A stretch of DNA of 64,000 nucleotides from Paenibacillus sp. YPG26 (GCF_023704175.1 NZ_CP084530.1:3032001-3096000), one strand, 5' to 3'; shown: positions 15,157-23,469, numbered from the stretch's first letter. Notes: generated by a model from the sequence alone, not told the origin. Numbers and translations: made by a program.

Positions 15157-16245
15157 ATGAGCTACAGATATGTGGGTATTCTGCTTAATGCTGCGATGTA
15201 CCGCGGCGTGCCTAGGCGAAAAACCGGACAGGAATCACTCTCGAACTATGAAGAAGCGGCGGCAGAATTCGGCTTGATCCCTGTGTTTATCCATATCGGC
15301 GATATCCATATCCGTAAGGGGCGGACAGCTGCCTACATCTATCAAAACCATCAGTATGAGCAGGTGTCCATGCCCATACCTGATGTCATTCATAATCGCG
15401 CTATCTTTCAGAACAATGCCGCCCACCCGACAATCAGGGTTCTCATTTCGAGAGGTGTAGAGGTATTTAACGTGAACAATCGTTATGGCAAAGATGTCAT
15501 ACACCGCCTGCTGTCGGCCGACCCCTTCTTAAGAGACAGTCTGCCTGACACAGCGGTGTTCTCCTACCCAGCCCTTCGCCGTTTCATGGAGATCCATCAC
15601 GATCTGATTCTAAAGCCATGCCGGGGGACGGTGGGAAGAGGAATAATACGGTTACGTCATGACAAGTCCGGTTGGAGAATCACTTATCCCTCATCGATGC
15701 GCAGGCCGGCCTGCATCCAGCACAAGCTTCGCAGAGGAGAGCTTCCCCCCTATGTGCAGCAGTATCTTCACCGGTTCCCATATCTGATTCAAGAACGGAT
15801 TCCACTTGCAGAAAGCAAAGGCCGTTCCTTCGACTTCCGGGTGACGGTGCAGCGGGGAATGACCGGAGAGTGGGCAGTCACCGGCATGTTCGCCAAAAAA
15901 TCCCCGCCCGGCATGTTCGTCTCCAATCTGGCGGGAGGAGGCAAGGCTTGCCCTGTACCCGAGCTCCTTGCCGAGGTTATGCCCTCTTCCCAGACCTCCG
16001 TAGTTATTGCTCAGGTGGAGCACTTGGCTCTAACTATAGCAAGTTACTTATCGATGAAACTTCCGCTCCTTGCAGACCTCGGGCTCGACATTGGAGTAAC
16101 CCAAGATGGCCGAATCTATTTCATCGAGTGCAACGGACGTGATCAGCGGTACGGCTTCAAGAAGGCTGGCATGGGCGATATTTGGAAGGCAACGTACCGT
16201 GAACCTATGGCCTTCGCCTGGCACCTGCACAACCGCAGGGAGTGA
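15157..16245 (+). CDS. YheC/YheD family endospore coat-associated ATP-grasp protein
   Basis: This 362-residue protein has the YheC/D plan: an N-terminal domain (YVGILLNAAMYRG, IPVFIHIGDI, VIHNRAIFQN), then an ATP-grasp fold with LILKPCRGTVGRGIIRL, IQERIPLAESKGRSFDFRV, a glycine-rich VSNLAGGGKACP and the metal-binding YFIECNGRDQRYGF. Bacillus YheC and YheD are forespore-surface-associated during sporulation; their substrates are unknown. ATG 15157 has GAGGAGG upstream. It is divergent from the CotSA-like gene with about 190 bp between. A second, shorter family member is encoded near 52.5-53.1 kb. Confidence 0.88.
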   Translation: MSYRYVGILLNAAMYRGVPRRKTGQESLSNYEEAAAEFGLIPVFIHIGDIHIRKGRTAAYIYQNHQYEQVSMPIPDVIHNRAIFQNNAAHPTIRVLISRGVEVFNVNNRYGKDVIHRLLSADPFLRDSLPDTAVFSYPALRRFMEIHHDLILKPCRGTVGRGIIRLRHDKSGWRITYPSSMRRPACIQHKLRRGELPPYVQQYLHRFPYLIQERIPLAESKGRSFDFRVTVQRGMTGEWAVTGMFAKKSPPGMFVSNLAGGGKACPVPELLAEVMPSSQTSVVIAQVEHLALTIASYLSMKLPLLADLGLDIGVTQDGRIYFIECNGRDQRYGFKKAGMGDIWKATYREPMAFAWHLHNRRE

Positions 16246-16284
16246 ATTGATTATCGATGCCAGTAATGCTAAGCAGCCAACAAA

Positions 16285-16330
16285 AGACGTGCATTCCCAC
16301 ATTGGGACTGCACGTCTATTTATCTTTTAT
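16285..16330. terminator. Terminator between the YheC/D and VOC genes
   Basis: An AGACGTGCA/TGCACGTCT stem of nine pairs has TATTTATCTTTT on the right and AAAA on the left, so it can serve both convergent genes. Confidence 0.75.
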
Positions 16331-16360
16331 ACATATGTCTTGACCATTACTTCATATTAA

Positions 16361-17032
16361 TCAGGACCTAATTACATAGCCATCGGCCACTATGAACTCC
16401 CTGCTTGTGCTGCCTTCAGAGATATCTACCGTAATAGGGAACAACTTTGCAGCTTTATCGGAAGGGAACCAGATTCTCCCCACTGCGGCAAGAATGAGCA
16501 GCCCTTCCTCATCGCCCAATGGAGAGAATGTCGGTCCCGCTGACTTATAGGACTGGAGAGCATACTCACCTCTCAGTGTGTCGGACAATGCTATTACATC
16601 CCGGGCGGGCAGACCTATTTCACTTATGTTTTTAACATCTGCAGCCGTAAAAGGGCCCGTATCCTCATCCTTCAAATCATGCCGTGCGATGAATTCCAGA
16701 ATATTTCCCACAGCATCACAGAAGTAGATTGAATCGGAATGCCAAGTCTCGTGATACTGAATATCCTGCCCGTTAACCGAATACACAGCTATCCCTTTGT
16801 GCTGCAGCCAGCTCAGCGCCTGCTCACATTTCCGCTCAGGAATGTTGAACGCAAAATGGTAGTACGGAGACTCATCCAGATGGGAACGCGTAAAGGTAAG
16901 TACCGACTCACCGGCCTTGAGCGAGATGACCTCCTCCGTTTCGGTTAGAATCGGCTGTTCCAGCAATCCATGATAAAACGATTTGACGGCTTCGATCGAG
17001 TCCGTCAGCAGCTCCACCTCTCTAATTCGCAT
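16361..17032 (-). CDS. VOC (glyoxalase/bleomycin-resistance fold) family protein
   Basis: This 223-residue protein has two repeated beta-alpha-beta-beta-beta modules typical of the vicinal oxygen chelate fold. The first has IREVELLTDSIEAVKSFYHG, YHFAFNIPE and SIYFCDAVGNILEFIAR, including the metal-ligand Glu region; the second half is less regular. Members range from dioxygenases to lyases and resistance proteins, and the substrate cannot be told. The start is ATG 17032 because GGAGG lies 7 bases upstream; a frame beginning 18 codons earlier lacks a site. It is divergent from the riboswitch-controlled sda unit. Confidence 0.8.
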   Translation of the reverse strand: MRIREVELLTDSIEAVKSFYHGLLEQPILTETEEVISLKAGESVLTFTRSHLDESPYYHFAFNIPERKCEQALSWLQHKGIAVYSVNGQDIQYHETWHSDSIYFCDAVGNILEFIARHDLKDEDTGPFTAADVKNISEIGLPARDVIALSDTLRGEYALQSYKSAGPTFSPLGDEEGLLILAAVGRIWFPSDKAAKLFPITVDISEGSTSREFIVADGYVIRS

Positions 17033-17167
17033 AACTCTACCTCCGATTTCACTATTTTTTAATGTGCCATCCTGTGGATTAGACAAAATTTAGTAATCTT
17101 ATCATAGTTCCTAATTCTCAATATTTTGCTGTCAAAATCCGATAAACTAATAAAAAGATGTCTGTTC

Positions 17168-17246
17168 GAAAACGCAAACTTACCGAGAGGTAAGGACGCA
17201 AAGCCACAGGCCAGAATAAAGCAATGGCGGCTGGGTTGCCGAAAAC
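17168..17246 (+). ncRNA. c-di-GMP-I (GEMM) riboswitch aptamer
   Basis: The class I cyclic di-GMP aptamer core is nearly complete: GCAAAC, a CTTACC-GAGA-GGTAAG hairpin with a GNRA loop, GACGCAAAGCCACAGGCC, then GGCGGCTGGGTTGCC closing the structure. The tetraloop and receptor-side elements are in the expected order. It is followed after 30 bases by an sda-like start codon. The aptamer call rests on direct match to the conserved core. Confidence 0.95.
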
Positions 17247-17281
17247 AGCAATTACCTTACCAAGGGGAGATTTGCTGTATG
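17245..17281 (+). promoter_or_regulatory. Expression platform hiding the sda ribosome-binding site
   Basis: ACAGCAA (17245-17251) and TTGCTGT (17272-17278) form a stem around the ribosome-binding site AAGGGGAG (17262-17269). CCTTACC at 17255-17261 can pair either with AAGG of that site or with GGTAAGG (17189-17195) in the aptamer hairpin. These exclusive pairings suggest translational control, probably off when c-di-GMP is bound; the direction is inference. Confidence 0.65.
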
Positions 17282-17443
17282 ATCAATGAAATGGGTCTAT
17301 CACAAATGAGCTACGAAACCTTAATTACAGCATACCAAAATGCAGTTAGGCTTGAGCTGAATCAGGAGTTCCTGCAGCTGCTTAAAGACGAGATTGAACG
17401 AAGACAAACCCTGGAAGAAAGCGATCCATTCCCATCACTTTAA
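17279..17443 (+). CDS. Sda-like sporulation histidine kinase inhibitor under a c-di-GMP riboswitch
   Basis: This 54-residue protein has a core, SYETLITAYQNAVRLELNQE followed by FLQLLKDEIERR, that follows the Sda helical hairpin (LSDELLIESY....LNRDFIELIENEIKRR in Bacillus subtilis). Sda binds the dimerisation domain of KinA-type kinases and blocks phosphorelay input to Spo0A. ATG 17279 is chosen for AAGGGGAG 9 bases upstream and its position right after the aptamer. The N-terminus is about ten residues longer than usual, and the C-terminus ends in an acidic ESDPFPSL. A second Sda is encoded at 52000-52143. Confidence 0.85.
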   Translation: MINEMGLSQMSYETLITAYQNAVRLELNQEFLQLLKDEIERRQTLEESDPFPSL

Positions 17444-17638
17444 TTGCAATTGGCACCTTCAAGCGGGATTATTTTGAGACAAAGCCAGACCGTATGAACA
17501 TAATGCTATCATCCATATACACTATTTTCCATATGTGGTTCAAGCAATTGTGGATCAAAATAAGGGGTAATGGTTGATTTCATGCGGGTTCTATGTCAAT
17601 ATAAGCTTTGTCTTATCTGTTTGTAAGGAGGTTGCCCC

Positions 17639-18427
17639 ATGGCAAAAAAAGTGATGAGGCTGATGACCGAGCTTTCCTCCCGGAAATGGATCTCTCAAAT
17701 TATGGGTCACTTTTCCCATTCCGGATTCAGCCGTCACATCATTCGCACTTTTGCAAGAACTTATAATATTCCGCTGCACGAAGCGGAGAAAGATATTAGC
17801 GAATACCGCTCCCTGAATGAATTCTTCTCCCGCCGTCTGAAGGCGGGCATGCGTCCGATCCCTGATGTTCCAGATGCCCTGATCAGCCCCGTTGATGGAC
17901 TGATTACCGGCATGGGACCTGTCAATGCAGGCTTAATCCCGGGGGTCAAGGGACAAGATTATTCTCTGGCGGAGCTTCTGGGCCATTCTCCACATATGGA
18001 GACCTATAAGAATGGGTACTTCTTCGTGCTCTATCTGAGCCCGACCAACTACCACCGCATTCATGCTCCGGTTACAGGCCAGAAGGTCGAGAGCGAGCAT
18101 CTGAAAGGCCGGGTATTTCCGGTCAATGATTTTGGTCTGACTCATATGAAAGGCGTGCTTAGCCGGAACGAAAGGCTGATCACCTACATCTCCCATGAAC
18201 GGGGTGAGGTCGCCGTCGTTAAGGTTGGAGCCATGAATGTCAGCAGCATCAAATATACAGATGAGACCGCGAGCTCCTGGAACCGCGGCGATGACATGGC
18301 TTATTTCGAATTTGGCTCCACGGTTGTCCTGTTGACCGAGAACGGAACCTTCGAACCTCTGCCAGACCTGGCCATCGGCACACCTGTGAAGCTGGGTACT
18401 CTGCTCGGGAGATTCTACCGGGATTAA
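17639..18427 (+). CDS. psd: Phosphatidylserine decarboxylase proenzyme
   Basis: This 262-residue enzyme makes phosphatidylethanolamine from phosphatidylserine at the membrane. It self-cleaves to form a pyruvoyl group. Visible motifs are NEFFSRRLKAGMRPI, ISPVDGLI (Asp of the processing triad), YHRIHAPVTG (His), RVFPVN and the cleavage site FGSTVVLL, a variant of the usual LGST. Cleavage would fall between Gly and Ser. ATG 17639 has AAGGAGG 8 bases upstream. No pssA gene is adjacent. It is flanked by a terminator and appears monocistronic. Confidence 0.95.
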   Translation: MAKKVMRLMTELSSRKWISQIMGHFSHSGFSRHIIRTFARTYNIPLHEAEKDISEYRSLNEFFSRRLKAGMRPIPDVPDALISPVDGLITGMGPVNAGLIPGVKGQDYSLAELLGHSPHMETYKNGYFFVLYLSPTNYHRIHAPVTGQKVESEHLKGRVFPVNDFGLTHMKGVLSRNERLITYISHERGEVAVVKVGAMNVSSIKYTDETASSWNRGDDMAYFEFGSTVVLLTENGTFEPLPDLAIGTPVKLGTLLGRFYRD

Positions 18428-18440
18428 ATGTGATATCGAA

Positions 18441-18485
18441 AGGCATCAAGCAGCCTCGGGAGAGACGGCTTGATGCCTTTTTGGA
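18441..18485 (+). terminator. Terminator after psd
   Basis: AGGCATCAAGC and GCTTGATGCCT form an eleven-pair stem followed by TTTTT. Confidence 0.9.
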
Positions 18486-18542
18486 TTTCCTGGAATATGC
18501 AAGCCTTCATGAAGTAAGCCGGACCCGTTGAAGAATCTGCCC

Positions 18543-18572
18543 ATAAAAAGAAGCTGCCGGATCCCCAGCAGC
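18543..18572 (-). terminator. Minus-strand terminator downstream of a small gene
   Basis: Read on the minus strand, GCTGCTGG/CCGGCAGC with a 4-base loop is followed by TTCTTTTT. It lies about 55 bp after the 38-codon frame and argues that this stretch is transcribed leftward. Confidence 0.75.
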
Positions 18573-18626
18573 CTCTTGACAGCACGTCTGTGCCGAATAT
18601 GTGATTGACTTGACATAACTTAAGTA

Positions 18627-18743
18627 TTAGAACCAGAATTCTTCACGTTCAGCAGCTGGCCGAACCCGGCGCATACGATTCCGAAAAATGCTGCAACCTT
18701 GAGAAAAGCTCCCTCTGCTGCGCATCCGCCGTCTTCTGCTCAT
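18627..18743 (-). CDS. Probable 38-residue basic protein
   Basis: A 38-codon frame starting MSRRRRMRSRGSFSQG has an AGGAGG site 8 bases before its ATG and a terminator downstream, which together support a real gene. The product is Arg-rich and unrecognised. All three frames of this DNA are open over most of its length, and another frame would give a hydrophobic peptide containing VAAFFGIVCAGFG, but that frame has no start codon. A frameshift relative to an ancestral gene is therefore possible. Confidence 0.5.
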   Translation of the reverse strand: MSRRRRMRSRGSFSQGCSIFRNRMRRVRPAAEREEFWF

Positions 18744-18834
18744 AAGTGACACCTCCTCCCTTACTTACTTAAATTTAACATAAATAACCATTACCCCGCT
18801 ACTCTTCTCTTGAAACATCATCTCAAAAAAATAT

Positions 18835-19620
18835 TTAGCGGATCTCCGAGGGACTCTTGCCTGTATATTGCTTGAATTGGCGGCTGAAGAAGAAAATATC
18901 CCGATAACCAAGGGCATCCGCCACCTCCGTCACGTTCATACCCGCATGCAGCAGAAGATGCTGGGCACGGTCAATTCTGCACTTGATAATATAGGATTGA
19001 ACGGAGGCCCCGGTCAGCTCCTTGAATTTGATCGAGAAGTATCTGGCCGAGAGACCTGCTCTGGCAGCGAGATCTTCAACCCGGTGAGGGAGACCTGGAT
19101 GCTGCAGCACATAGTTGGCTACCTCGTGAATGACCTCGGTCAGCTGATTGCTAACCTTCCTCTCTACAGGGCCTTCCCGCTCCTGCCGAAGCAGATAGAT
19201 CATTAGCTGTTTCAGAATGAGACGGGCTTCTTCCTCAGCCGCATAAGCTTTAATGAGGAAGAGCCGCACATAACGGGACAGCATATATTCGAAATCGAGT
19301 GTATCCTCAATCACCCGGTAAGCTCCCGGCACCTCGGATACAGGCTCGTCAATATCAAAGTGAATGTAGGTCAGCACAAGCGGCTTTTGCGGATTATGCG
19401 TTGCACTCGTATAGTCGCCCGGGCGGAACAGGAAGCAGCTTCCCCGGCTGACCGGAATCGAACGGCCGTTCAGAACTACGGTTCCTTCGCCGCTCCATAC
19501 GTAGAACAAATCGTAATTCTCAAGCGGTTTCTCCCGCTTCTGCCATTTCCATCCGGGTTCACAGACGATCTTGGCAAAGGCAGGCTTCAGCACAAATGAA
19601 GACGTAGAAGCGTGAAGCAT
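18835..19620 (-). CDS. AraC family transcriptional regulator
   Basis: This 261-residue protein has an N-terminal cupin-like sensor domain (DLFYVWSGEGTVVLNGRSIP, FLFRPGDYTSATH) and a C-terminal double helix-turn-helix from about residue 160. The latter includes RVEDLAARAGLSARYFSIKF and the family signature VADALGYRDIFFFSRQFK..TGKSPSE. The layout matches sugar-responsive AraC regulators, and the ligand is probably a carbohydrate. ATG 19620 follows AGGAGGAG. It starts 51 bp after the MocR gene on the same strand; no transporter or hydrolase target is adjacent. Confidence 0.9.
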   Translation of the reverse strand: MLHASTSSFVLKPAFAKIVCEPGWKWQKREKPLENYDLFYVWSGEGTVVLNGRSIPVSRGSCFLFRPGDYTSATHNPQKPLVLTYIHFDIDEPVSEVPGAYRVIEDTLDFEYMLSRYVRLFLIKAYAAEEEARLILKQLMIYLLRQEREGPVERKVSNQLTEVIHEVANYVLQHPGLPHRVEDLAARAGLSARYFSIKFKELTGASVQSYIIKCRIDRAQHLLLHAGMNVTEVADALGYRDIFFFSRQFKQYTGKSPSEIR

Positions 19621-19671
19621 GACACTCCTCCTATGAATAATGACATTCTCTTGCTTGCGGCTCTGTTTATA

Positions 19672-21201
19672 TTAAGTATACCTCGTATTCAGCTTTTCTT
19701 GTACAAGCCTCCAGGATTTCGTAAGCCGCTGAATTCCCTCGGCAAGCTCATGAATATCCAAATGCGCAAAGGAGAAGCAGGCCGCGGGCAGAGACGGAAT
19801 CAGCCCATAAGCACGGGCATCCCTGAAATCAACGCCGTTCCCGGCGGACAGCTCGCACAGCTGCTGGAATTCCGCTTCAGAGCGATGCCACAGCGCATAG
19901 ATATGAAGCCCGGCATCCGCGGGCAGCACGCGGAACAGCTTCTGCATCTCGCCTGCTGACAAGAGGCTGCAGAGCGCATCATGCCTGGCGTGGTAGATTC
20001 TCCGCATCCGGCGAAGGTGCCGGTCATACTCGCCCCGGATCATGAACCGGGCGAGCGCCCGCTGCTCCAGCGCTGCCGGCGGGGTTGGCTCATACAGCGC
20101 CTTGGCGCAGCGCATCGGTGTAATCAGCCCCGGCGGCAGCACCGCATAGCCGATGCGCAGTGAAGCGAACATCGTCTTCGTGAACGTGCCGATGTAGACG
20201 ACGCGCTCGTCCTTGTCGAGCGCCTTGAGCGGCTCAAGCGGCCGCCCGCCCCAGCGGAACTCGCTGTCATAATCATCTTCGATGATGACCGCATCCTTCC
20301 GGCGGGCCCAGGCCAGCAGCTCCTGCCGCCGCGGCGAAGACAACACGGCGCCGGTCGGGAACTGCCTGCCCGGCGTAACAAAGAGCAGCCGCGCCTGCCA
20401 GTCCTGCGGCACAATCCCGCTGCCGTCAATGGCAGCGGGCAGCGGCCTGCCGCCGCAGGCGCGAACGGCCTTGACGATCCCGTGATAACCGGGATCTTCC
20501 ACCACGGCCGGCTCTCCTTTCCCCAGCAGCAGCTGGGTCAGGAGAGCAATGGCCTGCATGGAGCCGCTGAAGAGGCATATTTGCGCAGGCTCCGCAGTGA
20601 TGCCGCGGCTCCTGCGCAAATGGGCAGCTATCGCGGCCCGCAGACCTTCATCCCCGAACGGATCTTCGGGGATGAGCGCCGCCTCGCTTGCCACAGCTTC
20701 CTTGCCCGCATAGGCAAGCGCGCTTCTCCACTCGGCATGCGGAAAGTGCCGCATATCCCCTCCGCCTTCCGCGAAGGAGATGCGGCCCCTGTCTATGTCC
20801 GTGCGAGCCGCTGACTTAATTCTATTTCCCTCCCGCAATCCAGCATGATGATCCCGGCTAACGAGCTGCCAATCCAGCATTCGCCTGCCCCACGGAGACA
20901 ACGGGAGCTCAGCCTGAGCAGGTGTTCTCTCCGTTACCCCGGTAAGCAGTGGGGCCACATAGGTCCCCTTCCCTACCTCTGGCAGTACATATCCTTCTGC
21001 AAGCAGCATATCGTAGGCCTGGGCTACACTGCCTCTGGATATTCCATACAGCTGCGCAAGTTCACGGCTTGAAGGCAATCTTGTCCCGCCAGGCAGCGTC
21101 CCCTCATGAATAGCTGACCGAAGCGCGTGATACAGCGCCAGATATTTATAGCGGTACTGCCGCAGGCAGGCTTCCCAGGGGAGTATCAAATCCACGCTCA
21201 T
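19672..21201 (-). CDS. MocR/PdxR-type GntR regulator with aminotransferase domain
   Basis: This protein of about 509 residues joins an N-terminal GntR winged helix (YHALRSAIHEGTLPGGTRLP, SRELAQLYGISRGSVAQAYD) to a class I aminotransferase-like domain (residues about 120-500). The latter binds PLP as an effector (EDPGYHGI, IIEDDYDSEFRWGG, and TFTKTMFASLRIGY with the PLP-binding Lys). Such proteins sense PLP or amino compounds. The start is uncertain: ATG 21201 or GTG 21195, with AGAGGTGG just upstream. It is divergent from a flavin-binding-fold gene that is likely its target. Confidence 0.9.
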   Translation of the reverse strand: MSVDLILPWEACLRQYRYKYLALYHALRSAIHEGTLPGGTRLPSSRELAQLYGISRGSVAQAYDMLLAEGYVLPEVGKGTYVAPLLTGVTERTPAQAELPLSPWGRRMLDWQLVSRDHHAGLREGNRIKSAARTDIDRGRISFAEGGGDMRHFPHAEWRSALAYAGKEAVASEAALIPEDPFGDEGLRAAIAAHLRRSRGITAEPAQICLFSGSMQAIALLTQLLLGKGEPAVVEDPGYHGIVKAVRACGGRPLPAAIDGSGIVPQDWQARLLFVTPGRQFPTGAVLSSPRRQELLAWARRKDAVIIEDDYDSEFRWGGRPLEPLKALDKDERVVYIGTFTKTMFASLRIGYAVLPPGLITPMRCAKALYEPTPPAALEQRALARFMIRGEYDRHLRRMRRIYHARHDALCSLLSAGEMQKLFRVLPADAGLHIYALWHRSEAEFQQLCELSAGNGVDFRDARAYGLIPSLPAACFSFAHLDIHELAEGIQRLTKSWRLVQEKLNTRYT

Positions 21202-21311
21202 CCACCTCTCTCTGGATCTGCAAATCCAATCCATTTCACACTATCCCCAATGAATAATTCCTTTTCTTAAGCTCAGCTTATACAGATTGAACTCATTTTT
21301 CATTAATCAAT

Positions 21312-21340
21312 GGACCAATAATTTTACTGTAAATTGGTTC
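21312..21340. promoter_or_regulatory. Inverted repeat between the MocR and PNPOx-fold genes
   Basis: GGACCAAT and ATTGGTTC form an imperfect inverted repeat (7 of 8) with 13 bases between, in the middle of the divergent promoter region. MocR proteins bind such ACCAAT-type boxes in several species. The assignment is by position and pattern. Confidence 0.5.
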
Positions 21341-21426
21341 TTTTTATATGTCAATTTCAGTTTTATGCTGAGAGTAACAAACAGCAGACGGCGTCAGCCA
21401 CTCTATTCACTTAAGGGGGATATCAG

Positions 21427-22044
21427 ATGAGAAGGAAAGAATTCACAGTAACCGAGGAGCAGGAAATTGAGCAGTTTCTGTTCTCGCAGAGCTTCGGGTT
21501 TCTCGGGACCACGGACCAGGACGGGTGGAGCCGGGTTACCCCGCTAAACTTTGCTTACGGACAAGGGGTGTTTTATTTCCACGGCAGTCTGGCCGGCGAG
21601 AAGATGAAGCATCTTACAGCCGATAACCGGGTAAGCTTCACTGTGGCCGAGGAATATGCGCGAATTCCCTCTTATTACACCGATCCGGTCAAGGCTTGTC
21701 CGGCAACGGCTTTTTTCAAGAGTGTGATGGTGAAGGGCAGAGCGGAGAGGATTACGGATCTTACCGAGAAGGCTGAGGCTTTGACGTTATTTATGAAGAA
21801 GCTCCAGCCCGAGGGAGGATATGCCCAGATTGATGCGGCGGATCCCGCTTATGCCGGTGAGCTGAAGGCGGTATCTGTGGTGCGGATTATTCCTGAGCAG
21901 ATTACAGCCAAATTCAAATTCGGACAAAATATGAACGAGGAGAAGCGAAGCCAGATCACTCAAGGACTCCTGGAACGCAATCAGGGCAAAGATAGGGAGA
22001 CGGTACACTTGATGACACAATTTTGTCCTTTTCATAAGGAATAA
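21427..22044 (+). CDS. Pyridoxamine 5'-phosphate oxidase-fold (flavin-binding) protein
   Basis: This 205-residue split-barrel protein has FGFLGTTDQDGWSRVTPLNF, FYFHGSLAGEKMKHL and VSFTVAEE, the pattern of the NimA/FMN-binding branch of the PNPOx fold. Members bind FMN or F420 and may reduce small molecules; true vitamin B6 oxidase activity is not implied. An AAGGGGG site precedes ATG 21427. Its divergent placement from a MocR regulator suggests MocR controls it. Confidence 0.85.
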   Translation: MRRKEFTVTEEQEIEQFLFSQSFGFLGTTDQDGWSRVTPLNFAYGQGVFYFHGSLAGEKMKHLTADNRVSFTVAEEYARIPSYYTDPVKACPATAFFKSVMVKGRAERITDLTEKAEALTLFMKKLQPEGGYAQIDAADPAYAGELKAVSVVRIIPEQITAKFKFGQNMNEEKRSQITQGLLERNQGKDRETVHLMTQFCPFHKE

Positions 22045-22060
22045 GTGCCTTTTTTGTCCG

Positions 22061-22089
22061 TGACGGTTCCGTGGGTAGAATGTTATAAT
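22061..22089 (+). promoter_or_regulatory. Sigma-A-like promoter of the aminotransferase gene
   Basis: TGACGG, 17 bases, then TATAAT, ending 57 bp before the aminotransferase ATG. The -10 is perfect and the -35 is fair. Confidence 0.6.
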
Positions 22090-22146
22090 GTTAGGCAGTA
22101 AAAACCGGAACTATGGAATCCACACAGACTGGAAGGATGAAACGCG

Positions 22147-23445
22147 ATGAACCCACTTGCCGAACAGTTAAACGAGAATATCAAAGCTGGTAATGCCAAT
22201 GTGTATGAGGTGCTCTCGACACTTGGAAGAGAAATCTACTTCCCTAAGGAAGGCATCTTGAGCCAATCTGCTGAAGCCACAGCGAATGCCAAGAAGTACA
22301 ATGCGACGATCGGGATTGCAACCGAGAACGGCGGACCCATGCACCTTGCCGTATTTCAGGAATCGCTGTCTGAATTTGATCCCAAGGATCTGTATCCTTA
22401 TGCTCCTCCGGCTGGCAAGCCCGAGCTTCGCAAGGTATGGCGCAGCAAGATGCTGCAGGAGAACCCTTCTCTGGAAGGCAAGAGCTTCGGCAATCCTGTC
22501 GTGACGAACGCGCTCACCCACGGACTCAGCATAGTGGCGGATCTCTTTGTGGGTGAAGGAGACGCGGTGATCTACCCGGATAAGAACTGGGAGAACTACG
22601 AGCTGACCTTCGGAATCCGCCGTCACGGTCATATCGTGAACTACCCGCTGTTCACAGAGCAGATGACTTTTAACAGTGCGGGTCTTCGTGAAGCATTGCT
22701 GGCACAGAAGGACAAGGGCAAGGCTGTAGTCATTCTGAACTTCCCTAACAACCCGACCGGCTATACTCCCGGGGAAGCGGAAGGCCGTGAGATTGTTGAC
22801 GCCCTGTATGAAGCGGCAGAGGCGGGCATCAACTTGGTTGTCGTTACCGATGATGCCTACTTCGGACTGTTCTTCGAAGACTCCATGCATGAATCCTTGT
22901 TCGGCAAGCTGGCGGGACTTCATCCGCGGATCCTTCCTGTCAAAATTGACGGAGCGACCAAGGAAGAGTACGTATGGGGCTTCCGCGTTGGCTTCATTAC
23001 ATTTGCCAGTGACAATCAGGAGGTGCTCACCGCGCTGGAACAGAAGACCCTTGGCATTATCCGGTCGACCATTTCAAGCGGAGCTCATCCTTCCCAGACT
23101 TTTGTCCTTGAAGCGCTTAAGTCTCCGGAGTTCGGATCTCAGAAGGAAGAGAAGTTCGGCGTGATGAAAGGACGGGCTAACAAAGTCAAGTCCCTCCTCG
23201 ACAGCGGCAAATACGGAGATGTCTGGGACTACTACCCGTTCAACTCCGGTTACTTCATGTGTCTTAAGCTGAAGGATGTCTCTGCGGAGGCCGTTCGTCA
23301 GCATCTGATCCATCAGTATGGAGTCGGCACCATCGCGCTGGGAGAACATGATCTGCGCGTTGCTTTCTCCTGTATCGCGGAAGAGAATCTGGAAGAACTA
23401 TACGACCTTATCTACCAGGCGGTTCAAGATCTCCAGCAATCTTAA
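22147..23445 (+). CDS. Class I/II PLP-dependent aminotransferase
   Basis: This 432-residue fold-type I enzyme has VVILNFPNNPTGYTPGE (Asn that contacts PLP), VVTDDAYFGLFF (Asp/Tyr), and a VKIDGATKEEYVWGFRVGF stretch. The Lys in DGATKE is the likely Schiff-base lysine, followed by the phosphate-binding Arg. The C-terminal RVAFSCIAEENLEEL fits the substrate Arg region. It resembles a Bacillus/Paenibacillus group annotated only as aminotransferase; the substrate is not evident. It is a single gene behind its own promoter. Confidence 0.88.
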   Translation: MNPLAEQLNENIKAGNANVYEVLSTLGREIYFPKEGILSQSAEATANAKKYNATIGIATENGGPMHLAVFQESLSEFDPKDLYPYAPPAGKPELRKVWRSKMLQENPSLEGKSFGNPVVTNALTHGLSIVADLFVGEGDAVIYPDKNWENYELTFGIRRHGHIVNYPLFTEQMTFNSAGLREALLAQKDKGKAVVILNFPNNPTGYTPGEAEGREIVDALYEAAEAGINLVVVTDDAYFGLFFEDSMHESLFGKLAGLHPRILPVKIDGATKEEYVWGFRVGFITFASDNQEVLTALEQKTLGIIRSTISSGAHPSQTFVLEALKSPEFGSQKEEKFGVMKGRANKVKSLLDSGKYGDVWDYYPFNSGYFMCLKLKDVSAEAVRQHLIHQYGVGTIALGEHDLRVAFSCIAEENLEELYDLIYQAVQDLQQS

Positions 23446-23469
23446 GCTCAACCAGGCCATGGCCCAAGC

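Noticed and set aside
19672..21190. Long plus-strand frames over the MocR gene, and similar frames over the glycosyltransferase genes
   Set aside because: These are third-position G+C shadows of well-supported genes; none has a ribosome-binding site or recognisable domain.
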